Assembly: GCF_013761245.1 (NCBI RefSeq)
Contig: NZ_JACDUT010000014.1
Span: 1 to 64,000 of the forward strand
Origin: Thermaerobacillus caldiproteolyticus
GTDB taxonomy: Bacteria; Bacillota; Bacilli; Bacillales; Anoxybacillaceae
Length of the DNA: 64,000 bases
Direction of reading: 5' to 3'
Shown piece by piece: positions 48,675 to 56,468 of this stretch. The number at the start of each line of letters is the position of its first letter. Position 1 is the stretch's first letter. The position numbers and the translations under genes were made by a program. Under the pieces are notes generated by a model, which did not search any database, had not been told where the DNA came from, and saw nothing but the letters and a program-made list of their open reading frames with translations.

Positions 48675-49559
48675 TTGACTGAACTGAGCAAGGTACAGAT
48701 TCAACATCAACGCTTATCTAAAGCTAAAATCGTTAAAAGGGCAACTGCCATTTTTATCGGTGCTGTTCTAATGGCAGTAGGGCTGGAAATCTTTTTAGTC
48801 CCTAATAAGGTTATTGATGGGGGAATAACAGGCATTTCAATTATGCTTTCGCATATTACGGGTTTGCGTCTTGGAATTTTTATTTTTCTTTTAAACCTTC
48901 CGTTCTTTTTTATGGGATATAAGCAAATTGGAAAAACTTTTGCTGTTTCCACATTGTTTGGGATTACCGTTTTATCCATTTTTACCTCTCTGTTTCATCC
49001 TGTTCCCGCCTTCACAGAAGACATTTTATTAGCTACCATTTTTGGGGGAATGATTCTCGGAATAGGAGTAGGTCTCGTCATTCGTTATGGTGGCGCTTTG
49101 GATGGCACTGAAATACTCGCTATACTCATGAACAAAAAACTCCCTTTTTCCGTTGGCGAGATCATTATGTTTTTTAATATTTTTATTCTTGGTGCTGCCG
49201 GGTTTGTCTTTACTTGGGATAGAGCGATGTATTCAATTTTAGCCTATGTGATCGCTTTTAAAACGATTGATGTTGTCATTAAAGGATTAGATGAATCAAA
49301 ATCGGCATGGATTATTAGTGATAGCCCTGAAACCATTGGGAACGCCATTATGAACCGATTAGGGCGCGGTGTTACATATTTGAGCGGAGAAGGTGCATTC
49401 TCTGGTGACGATAAAAAAGTGATATTTTGTGTAATTACTCGTCTTGAGGAAGCAAAACTTAAAGAAATTGTCGAGGAAAATGATCCGAATGCTTTTTTAG
49501 CTATAGCAGATATGGCTGAAGTACGTGGCGGACGTTTTAAGAAAAGAGATATTCATTGA
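48675..49559 (+). CDS. YitT-family membrane protein (DUF161/DUF2179)
   Basis: 294 residues. Five or six transmembrane helices (about 22-190) precede a C-terminal cytosolic DUF2179 domain (about 225-285, ending NAFLAIADMAEVRGGRF). Family motifs LVPNKVIDGGITGISIML and GGALDGTEILAI are present. TTG start with AAAGGAGGAA upstream and TATAAT at about 48631. Function of the family is not established; Bacillus genomes have several paralogs. Confidence 0.9.
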   Translation: MTELSKVQIQHQRLSKAKIVKRATAIFIGAVLMAVGLEIFLVPNKVIDGGITGISIMLSHITGLRLGIFIFLLNLPFFFMGYKQIGKTFAVSTLFGITVLSIFTSLFHPVPAFTEDILLATIFGGMILGIGVGLVIRYGGALDGTEILAILMNKKLPFSVGEIIMFFNIFILGAAGFVFTWDRAMYSILAYVIAFKTIDVVIKGLDESKSAWIISDSPETIGNAIMNRLGRGVTYLSGEGAFSGDDKKVIFCVITRLEEAKLKEIVEENDPNAFLAIADMAEVRGGRFKKRDIH

Positions 49560-50066
49560 TGTGTCTTTTTCCTAAATTACTAACAAAACTACCATTGAAC
49601 TACTCCTACTTTCATTGTAATCCTCCCCTGCACATTATAAGTGGGTGTCTTCTCGCTTATTTTAGATAGAACTTAGATATTCGCAATTTTTACATGTTAT
49701 ACACGCTTATATAGAAGGCTTTTAAATGCCCTTCAATTAAAGCGGTAACTCAAATGGTATATAGCAGAAGGAAAAGGTGATGAAGAATATCTCATCAAAA
49801 GTGGTAACGGATGTAATAAAGCAATCGGCCGAAGTATGTCTTACAACATTTTGCGGAAGGGTGCTGAACGATACCATTTAGAAGAGATCGGAACCACATA
49901 CTCCGCCAAACATTCGGTTATATTTAACCATTAATTAATAAAAATTGCATTAAAACACATCTGTCTCAATCGAGTTCAATGGGCCGAGCCATGGCGAAAT
50001 CTAAGATCTAAAGGATATTGGCTGGTAAGGCGTCTGTTACATTTCAGTGTCGATTTTTAGATCACC
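49560..50066 (+). pseudogene. Second tyrosine recombinase remnant, plus strand
   Basis: Most of the 588-bp gap is non-coding. At about 49785-49935 the + strand reads EYLIKSGNGCNKAIGRSMSY, NILRKGAERYHLEEIGTTYS, then AKHSVIFNH and a stop. This aligns by eye with the DYLFPSRKG..RVQAYRIL..IGTHTLRKTFGYH region of Bacillus phage/ICE integrases, with the Arg of HxLR lost. It is a different lineage from scars 1 and 2. Confidence 0.6.
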
Positions 50067-50096
50067 GAAAAAAGACCGATTTAATCGGTCTTTTTT
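50067..50096. terminator. Bidirectional terminator
   Basis: AAAAAAGACCGATT / AATCGGTCTTTTTTT stem with A and T runs on the two sides; it can serve the minus-strand GNAT gene. Confidence 0.85.
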
Positions 50097-50147
50097 TAGC
50101 ATTCTTCTTCATTATTTCTTTCGTTTGTTGGACGGTGAATGAGAGAA

Positions 50148-50939
50148 CTACATTCTTCTAACAAATATCGAGTATTCGGTAGGGGTATCGAACCCTAATT
50201 TTTTTGCTAACTTTATTGAGGCTAGGTTATTAACGTCACAGTCCCATCTTGGAATAAAATCATTTTTTAAGCAATGATCAATAAATGCCTTAGCAGAAAT
50301 AGAAGCTAAACCATTCCCCCTATATTCTTTGCGGGTTGCAATATCAATTTCAGCTATTGTATTACCAACAAATATCGATGTGCATTCACTCACAACTCTT
50401 TCGTTATGTAAAACACAATACCCAAAACCATTTGCAAGAAAATTTGATACGGATCCCCAGTATTCTTCATAGTAGGTATGAGTAAATTCAAAGCTATTTT
50501 TGATCGTATTTTCGTCTATTCTTGTTACAGTAAACTCTTTGGGAATTTGTAATTGTTCAAAAGAATATTGATTCGGACTAAAAGCAAATGAGTATCTTTT
50601 CATTTGTATTGTTTCGTCTTCAAATAATTTATTGATTACTTTATCCCATTTTTTAGCGGACGAAAATAAAGTAAATCGAGCTTTCTTTTCCTGTACTTTA
50701 TTTATATAAAACGCTTGGAGTGAATGATTAAAGTTATTGTTAGTTTCATCGCCAACAATAAAATAAATACCAGACTTTGTTCCGACTAACACTGATTTCG
50801 GACATTCTGAGTTATCTACATACACAACTCCTGGGATAATACAATTCAAGACAGAGTAACAAAATGTTGGACAAGTCTGTGCATGGTTGCTTACTAACGG
50901 TAATACCTTTTTAAATTCACTATCTTTTAATTCTTCCAA
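50148..50939 (-). CDS. GNAT-family acetyltransferase
   Basis: 263 residues. The C-terminal half is a GNAT fold with the acetyl-CoA loop RKEYRGNGLAS near residue 211 and NNLASIKLAKKLGF near 240. The N-terminal half matches the GNAT_acetyltran group (zwittermicin-resistance-like proteins), with several Cys near residues 20-45. TTG start with GGTGA upstream. It may inactivate an amino-containing small molecule; the substrate is unknown. Confidence 0.85.
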   Translation of the reverse strand: MEELKDSEFKKVLPLVSNHAQTCPTFCYSVLNCIIPGVVYVDNSECPKSVLVGTKSGIYFIVGDETNNNFNHSLQAFYINKVQEKKARFTLFSSAKKWDKVINKLFEDETIQMKRYSFAFSPNQYSFEQLQIPKEFTVTRIDENTIKNSFEFTHTYYEEYWGSVSNFLANGFGYCVLHNERVVSECTSIFVGNTIAEIDIATRKEYRGNGLASISAKAFIDHCLKNDFIPRWDCDVNNLASIKLAKKLGFDTPTEYSIFVRRM

Positions 50940-50960
50940 TTCAACTCACCATCCGTATTG

Positions 50961-50982
50961 ACAAAAATTAAGTAATTTTTGT
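50961..50982 (-). promoter_or_regulatory. Perfect palindrome upstream of the GNAT gene
   Basis: Arms ACAAAAATTA and TAATTTTTGT separated by AG, 22 bases before the GNAT start codon. Possible operator. Confidence 0.5.
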
Positions 50983-51859
50983 TTTTTATGAATTATTATA
51001 CATAAAATTATGAAGTGTGTAATTCATTTTTTATGTAATTTGTTAAATACAGTAATAATAGGGGGAGCGGATTACCTATAAATTGAAACAATTCACATTG
51101 AATAAAGCTTATGATTTTCATAATTATCCGGAAATACTTAGATATCCTTGTGAAGGAGGAAGATATAGAATTATTTCAATAATTTTGTAAGCCAAAAATG
51201 AAACATCAAGTAATAATGGAACATTCAAAAAACGTTTCTAGTGGATGAAGCAATATAAGATACTCGAGGTGAAGGGAACTTAATTCTACTTTAAATCAAT
51301 CGATGTTTATTACTTGTTATAGCGTGTTTGCAGCATTTAGAAAAACCTTGCATCTATGCTTGAATTTTGAAGACAGAAAATAGTTTAAAAGATACCAAGG
51401 AAAGAGGTATCGAAAAGTATTTGAGACTGGAATGTCCAATGGATGAACGTCTTTTTAACGGATATATTGGGCTAGTACTAATGTAAATCAAATTTGGAAC
51501 TTTATTGTTAGAAGAGGTAAAAGAAAAGCATGGTTTGCAGGTTAAGAAATAGTGGTAGGTTTTTATCAGGATTCGGAAGGCCCCTTGCTTTAACGATGAT
51601 ATTGTCCATAGACTGGTTAGGCGTCACTCATAAGAGCGGCGTTCTTATTTTTCTATAAAAGGAGATGTTGGGTATGACAGGCATGAACGAGTGAAACGGA
51701 TTGGTTGTTAAAGTGGATGTTGATGTATCCGATGCATGAAAAGATTGTCTGTTTTCTTCCTTAAATCGTGATTTGCGATATTACATTAATGAGCGGAGTG
51801 TTAGTGGAAGAAGGGGGTGTGTATATCAAAAAGAATAAAATAAATAGGAGGTGTTTTTT
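50983..51859. other. About 880-bp gap with decayed sequence
   Basis: No intact gene. A TTG-started frame of about 35 codons at 51082 (KQFTLNKAYDFHNYPEILRY) looks like a decayed start of a protein. A hairpin ATAAGA / TTCTTAT near 51629-51648 resembles a terminator. Several ribosome-binding-like AGGAG motifs have no frame behind them. Confidence 0.4.
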
Positions 51860-52497
51860 ATGCCCTTGATTTGCTTAGAAGGTGCAAGTGCAGTCGGAAA
51901 AACAACAACGTGTAGCGAAATTGAAAAGAGATACCATGCTTACATTATTCCGGAGGTGAATTTTTTATTTGAACGACCCAAAGTCGAGAGCCGGACTTGG
52001 TATGTTGAACGTCAAGTTGAACGTTGGCAGATTGCTCAAGAAAAACTCATTATACACGATATAGTGATTTTTGATGGAGATATTTTTCAGCCGCTTAGTT
52101 ATAATTGGTGCTTTGATTTTCAAGTATTTAATCAAAGTTTGGAGTTCCTTGCAGATTTTTATCGAAAAAAATTCTTGAAAAGAAAATCGGGTTTCCTGAT
52201 AAATATTTTTACCTTTTTACTAATCACGAAAATTTGAGACATCGTAAAGAAAATGATATATCTCGCAAAAGAGGTAATTTTGAAAAACATTTAGGAATTG
52301 CGGCATCGCATCAACGATATTATGAATCTCTAAACAATATTGTACCAAATTATGTTCAACTGATTGAGGCCGAAAGTGTTGATAACAATGTTGAGGCAAT
52401 TATGGAGAATATATCTTATCGTTCAGATTGGAAAACTCCTTATTCATTAAATTTATTCGATGGCATTGTAGAATGGTTAACGAATAATAAAGCCTAA
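51860..52497 (+). pseudogene. P-loop kinase-like protein, frameshifted
   Basis: The first part (51860-52237) starts MPLICLEGASAVGKTTT, a P loop at residues 7-16. It has a DGDIFQPL motif like small-molecule or nucleotide kinases. The second part (to 52497) continues in another frame with LRHRKENDISRKRGNFEKHL. The break is at an A7 run near 52162-52168: one more A would read FYRKKILEKKIGFPDKYFYL and join the two. Together they would make about 212 residues. AGGAGG sets the ATG at 51860. Either a recent frameshift or a homopolymer sequencing error. Confidence 0.75.
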
Positions 52498-52712
52498 AAA
52501 TTTTTTATATTTATTGATGGATTTAGTTTGTGGTTTCACTTGCGAAAAGAGCCAAAATTTATGTTGAGATTTTTAAATGACGAACCCCGTGAAGCAGATC
52601 ATACGTTTTACTCCGATCGGGGCGGCGTTTTTTTATTTAAAGGGTTTCATTGAAGATATTGCTGGTTTTCTTAATTCAATGAACGACAGTGTAACAAAAG
52701 GTGGAGAAGAAG

Positions 52713-53270
52713 ATGAAGGTGTCTTTTATTATTTTTGAAGGGGTAACGGCTTTAGATTTTGTTGGTGTCTATGACTCAGTAACTAGACTAAAAACAATGG
52801 GTTTTATACCAGACTTAGAGTGGGATGTCTGTTCATATTCTGAAGAAGTAAAAGATGGTACGGGTCTGCGTTTTACGCCTACAAAAGTGGGACAATCCCT
52901 CCAAAATTATGATATCATTATTGTTCCAGGTGGATTTGGTACTAGGAAGTTGGTTGAGGATAATGATTTTATTCAATGGCTTAAAACGTCGGAATCTTGC
53001 AAATTAAAAGCTTCCGTTTGTACGGGGGCTCTGCTTCTTGGAAGTGCAGGATTTTTGGAAGGGAAAACAGCAACTACACATCCGAATGCTTTTAACGATC
53101 TAAAAAAATATTGCACTGTTTTGGATCAAAGAATTGTTGATGAAGGAAATATTATCACAGCAAGAGGTGTTTCTTCATCAATTGATTTAGGATTATATCT
53201 ATGCGAAAAACTTGCAGGCTACGAAGCTAAAGAAAAAATTCGAATTCAGATGGATTATCGGACATCTTAG
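52713..53270 (+). CDS. DJ-1/PfpI (ThiJ-like) family protein
   Basis: 185 residues of the class-I glutamine-amidotransferase-like DJ-1 superfamily. Nucleophile-elbow Cys in ASVCTGALLLGSAGFL near residue 102, preceded by IIVPGGFGTR; an acidic residue in FEGVTALDF near 8. These proteins include chaperone/deglycase-like enzymes and isonitrile hydratases; the role is open. The ATG at 52713 is preferred to GTG 52701, which lies in the ribosome binding site. Two terminator hairpins follow. Confidence 0.88.
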   Translation: MKVSFIIFEGVTALDFVGVYDSVTRLKTMGFIPDLEWDVCSYSEEVKDGTGLRFTPTKVGQSLQNYDIIIVPGGFGTRKLVEDNDFIQWLKTSESCKLKASVCTGALLLGSAGFLEGKTATTHPNAFNDLKKYCTVLDQRIVDEGNIITARGVSSSIDLGLYLCEKLAGYEAKEKIRIQMDYRTS

Positions 53271-53335
53271 TTATCCTGCGGGGATAACTTTTATTGGCAA
53301 GCTGAGCCTGATTGTTTTGAGAAGGCTCTTTTTTG
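53265..53335 (+). terminator. Two terminators after the DJ-1 gene
   Basis: TTATCC / GGATAA around the stop, then GAGCCT / AGGCTC followed by T6 (53303-53335). Confidence 0.75.
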
Positions 53336-53454
53336 TTCATTTGATACGCTGTTTTATCAGTCAGAGAGATGGATGAATCCAAATAAAAAGAAGGAGGAGT
53401 CATTCGACTTGATTATGTGTCCACCAAATGACCGCACCGGGAGCGTTAAAAAAT

Positions 53455-53620
53455 CATGAAGATGTATGGTTTTTTTAGCGTTTGAGTTAACAAAATTGCT
53501 GGAATTCAGTGCAAAATCAATTATTCTGTTAAGATACGACAGTCGTTAATGAAACAGAAGAGGTAAACATATAAGCGCTAAACCCTTATTATACCAAGGT
53601 TTTGCGCTTTATTTTTAAAT
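53455..53620. repeat. Integrase-scar repeat (scar 3)
   Basis: Shares with 48085-48225, in order, AATGAAGATGTA, TTTGAGTTA, AATTGCT(T/G)GAATTCAG, TCGTTAAT, TAAACATATA and a terminator-like hairpin (AGCGCTAAACCCTT / AAGGTTTTGCGCT at 53577-53609). No coding remnant is left. The rest of the 53271-53729 gap holds no gene. Confidence 0.65.
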
Positions 53621-53729
53621 TGGTAACACTTGATTAGGCGTAAGACGTTCATTCATATGGACGTACACCTATTTTAATGTGATTCATAGCATAAACTGAC
53701 GGATATTGACAAGAAGGAGGGGGAGAAGG

Positions 53730-54224
53730 TTGTACCATTATCATCAAATATACGGATATAATCCTTATTCTACTTATTATAGCGTACAACAAAATAGCTT
53801 TTTGGAAAGAAATCATGGGGGAAAGTCGCAAAGAGTTTTTCGGGCTATACTTGACGCAATCAAGTCCGAAGCGGCAGCGATTGATTTTTACACTCGACTA
53901 ATTCGATTGGCACCAAATGCACAGCATCAAAACGATATTCGCCATGCGTTAGAAGATGAAAAAATTCATTTAAAGCAGTTTACCGAACTTTACATCAATC
54001 TTACAGGTCAACAGCCTGTTTACAATGTAGAAAAAACAACGTTTCACTCTTATGAAGAAGGTCTTAAAATAGCCTATAAAGATGAATTAGAAGCTTATGA
54101 GGAATACCGAAATAGTTATTTATTAACTCAAGATCCTCTTATAAGAGATGTATTTTTCAAAGCGTTTACGGACGAAATCGAACATGCGATTCGTTTTGGT
54201 TTTTTGATTTTGAAACCACACTAA
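53730..54224 (+). CDS. Ferritin-like (rubrerythrin-type) four-helix protein
   Basis: 164 residues. After a Tyr-rich N-terminus (YHYHQIYGYNPYSTYYS) come four helices with paired metal-type motifs: EAAAIDFY, EDEKIHLKQF, DELEAYEEY and DEIEHAIRF, the ExxH pattern of di-iron ferritin-like proteins. The Tyr-rich start resembles spore-associated ferritin-like proteins such as YhjR (inference). TTG 53730 is chosen because AAGGAGG lies nine bases before it. Confidence 0.8.
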   Translation: MYHYHQIYGYNPYSTYYSVQQNSFLERNHGGKSQRVFRAILDAIKSEAAAIDFYTRLIRLAPNAQHQNDIRHALEDEKIHLKQFTELYINLTGQQPVYNVEKTTFHSYEEGLKIAYKDELEAYEEYRNSYLLTQDPLIRDVFFKAFTDEIEHAIRFGFLILKPH

Positions 54225-54312
54225 ATACGCAAATCGCGGTTTTCTCATATAGTGAGAATATAATACAAATGGGAATTTTGCACACAATGGAGTTCCTGTT
54301 TGTATTTTTTTA

Positions 54313-54341
54313 TTTACAACGTAACATTGTTATGTTACATT
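54313..54341 (+). promoter_or_regulatory. Promoter and palindromic operator of yhbD
   Basis: TTTACA (54313), 17 bp, TACATT (54336). The spacer and -10 overlap the palindrome GTAACATTGTTATGTTAC (54321-54338, 7-bp perfect arms). A related CGTAACATTGTTTCGTTA occurs inside yhbD at about 54647. The layout suggests autoregulation by the HTH protein YhbD. Confidence 0.6.
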
Positions 54342-54366
54342 TTTATCGTGAAGGGGGTGTTCAAAA

Positions 54367-54996
54367 ATGGAACAAGAGTTAATTTCGAAAAAAGAATTAT
54401 TAGAATTAACAGGGATTTCTTATGGACAGCTTTACCGATGGAAGAGAAAAAAATTAATTCCTGAAGAATGGTTCATTCGAAAATCGACGTTTACAGGGCA
54501 AGAAACGTTTTTTCCGAAAGAAAAAATACTATCAAGAATAGAAAAAATTAAAAATATGAAAGATGATTTATCATTGGATGAATTAGCGAGTATGTTTTCT
54601 CCTAATCCTGCGGCAATTACTCTCAGTAAAGAGGAATTCACAAAACGTAACATTGTTTCGTTAACGACGTTTCGTTTTTATATAGAACAAAAAGGAGAAC
54701 AGGGAGCATTTTCGTTTGCACAACTATTACAAATGTATGTACTTGAAAAACTTCTTCAAACAGGAGACGTGAGTTTAGAAGAGGGAAAACTTTTATTAGA
54801 TGTATTAGAGAATCATTACTCAAAGATTCAAGGACGAAGTTGTGAGTTACTTTTCATACGCAAGATGGGGATATCGATATGGATGTTAGTTGCAAATGGA
54901 AGCGATGTGTACTTTGAAGAAGGGGTTAAAGTCGTCGTCCGACTTCATTTACCAAGTTGTATAGAGGAATTAAAAATGAAAATTTCGGAGGGATAA
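54367..54996 (+). CDS. yhbD: YhbD-like HTH protein (DUF4004)
   Basis: 209 residues. The N-terminal MerR-like helix-turn-helix (about 5-60) reads ISKKELLELTGISYGQLYRWKRKKLIP. The C-terminal part contains ALSLDELASMFSP-type helices and no known catalytic motif. AAGGGGG precedes the ATG. It leads a tight cluster with two bactofilins and an MFS pump (gaps 4, 13 and 18 bases) and has a palindrome over its promoter. It probably regulates the cluster. Confidence 0.85.
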   Translation: MEQELISKKELLELTGISYGQLYRWKRKKLIPEEWFIRKSTFTGQETFFPKEKILSRIEKIKNMKDDLSLDELASMFSPNPAAITLSKEEFTKRNIVSLTTFRFYIEQKGEQGAFSFAQLLQMYVLEKLLQTGDVSLEEGKLLLDVLENHYSKIQGRSCELLFIRKMGISIWMLVANGSDVYFEEGVKVVVRLHLPSCIEELKMKISEG

Positions 54997-55000
54997 ACAG

Positions 55001-55705
55001 GTGGAAAGGCCGGATTTAGTAATCGCAGGTGTTGGTAATGCTTCAGGAGGAGTTTACAACTTAGTAAAAATCGCTGGACATGGAAAGTTGCACGGTGACA
55101 TTGATTGTATTGATTTTAACATTCAAGGAAATGCCACGATTCACGGAAATGTGAAAGCGAAAGTTACGAACATATCTGGTCGGGCTCATATGATCGGAAC
55201 ATTGCGATCGGAGCAGATTAAAATTCAAGGAAATGCCAGCATTCATGGCGACATAGAGTGTAAAGAAATTCGTTTCCACGGAAGAGGGGACGTGAAAGGG
55301 AATGTAATGGCAGAAGAAGTGTGCATTCATGGAGAAACGGAAATCGTTGGAGATTGTGCCGCAGAAGTGTTTGATGCAAGCGGTAGTTTTACGATCGGAG
55401 GATTATTAAATGCGGGAAACATTCATATCAAACTGTTCGGAAATTGCCGAGCAAAAGAAATTGGAGGGGAGAAGATTGAAGTAAAACAACAAGGAATGAC
55501 GTTTTTTAAAAAGTTATTTCTTCATGTCGGATTGACTGCAGAAAGTATCGAAGGGGACGAGATTTATGTAGAACATACAAAAGCAAAAGTAGTGAGAGGT
55601 AATCAAGTGATAATCGGTCCTGGTTGCGACATAGAGCTTGTTGAATATAAAGATGCGTTTCAATGTGATAAAGGAGCGAAAGTCGGCAGCTATAAAAAAA
55701 TATGA
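55001..55705 (+). CDS. yhbE: Bactofilin-like polymer-forming protein YhbE
   Basis: 234 residues. Repeating hydrophobic/glycine pattern (GNATIHGNVKAK, GRAHMIGTLRSEQI, GNASIHGDIECKEI, GRGDVKGNV) typical of the bactofilin right-handed beta-helix that self-assembles into filaments. A C-terminal module (ESIEGDEIYVEHT, IIGPGCDIELVEY) is shared with the next gene. GTG start with GGAGGG upstream. B. subtilis YhbE is linked to motility with YhbF. Confidence 0.88.
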   Translation: MERPDLVIAGVGNASGGVYNLVKIAGHGKLHGDIDCIDFNIQGNATIHGNVKAKVTNISGRAHMIGTLRSEQIKIQGNASIHGDIECKEIRFHGRGDVKGNVMAEEVCIHGETEIVGDCAAEVFDASGSFTIGGLLNAGNIHIKLFGNCRAKEIGGEKIEVKQQGMTFFKKLFLHVGLTAESIEGDEIYVEHTKAKVVRGNQVIIGPGCDIELVEYKDAFQCDKGAKVGSYKKI

Positions 55706-55718
55706 AGGAGAGACAGTT

Positions 55719-56450
55719 ATGGGAAATCATCATCCGCGTCATCTAACGGTGAATGGCTCGGCCATGACTTCTGGAGGAACGTTCAACAAAGTAAAAATTC
55801 GTGGAGATGGCACAATCAATGGTGACTTGCGTTGTGATCAATGGAAGGTATTTGGAAATGCTGATGTAAGCGGAAATGTCGAAGCGAAGACGGTAGACGT
55901 TTTCGGTCAAGCAAATATAAGAGGGAATGCTGAAGTAGGATCAATAAAAATTTTTGGTGAGATGGATATACATGGATATTCTGTCATAAAGGATTTAAAT
56001 CTTCGCGGAGTGGTTCGTATTAGTGAAAATTTAGTGGGTGGAGCGATTCATGGTTATGGAGAAATAAAGATAGACCATGATTGTGAAGCGGACTCTTTTT
56101 CTGTAAAAGGAGTTGTTGAGGTTGGCAAGACGTTAAATGCCGAACACATTGATCTTTATCTTCATGTCGCAGATAGCCGCATTGCTGAAATTGGTGGAAA
56201 AACAATTCGTGTTACAAAGAGTAAGGTATTTAATGTTCTTCATTTTCTGAAACGATTGTCTCATGATTCGGCAAAGCTATGGGTAGAAACGATTGAAGGA
56301 GATGAGATTTATTTAGAGCATACAAACGCCAAAATCGTAAGAGGCAACCACATCATCATTGGTCCCGGCTGCGATATAGAGCTTGTAGAATATCAAGAAA
56401 GTTTTCAACAAGATGAAAAAGCAACGGTGAGAGAAAGCAAAAAAATATAA
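55719..56450 (+). CDS. yhbF: Bactofilin-like polymer-forming protein YhbF
   Basis: 243 residues, paralog of YhbE: beta-helix repeats (GDGTINGDLRCDQW, GNADVSGNVEAKTV, GQANIRGNAEV, GEMDIHGYSV) and the same C-terminal module (ETIEGDEIYLEHT, IIGPGCDIELVEY). The ATG at 55719 has GAAGGAG just before it; the frame upstream overlaps yhbE. It begins MGNHHPRHLTVNGSAMTSGG. The pair probably co-assembles. Confidence 0.88.
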   Translation: MGNHHPRHLTVNGSAMTSGGTFNKVKIRGDGTINGDLRCDQWKVFGNADVSGNVEAKTVDVFGQANIRGNAEVGSIKIFGEMDIHGYSVIKDLNLRGVVRISENLVGGAIHGYGEIKIDHDCEADSFSVKGVVEVGKTLNAEHIDLYLHVADSRIAEIGGKTIRVTKSKVFNVLHFLKRLSHDSAKLWVETIEGDEIYLEHTNAKIVRGNHIIIGPGCDIELVEYQESFQQDEKATVRESKKI

Positions 56451-56468
56451 ATTTAGAAGGGGATTGTT

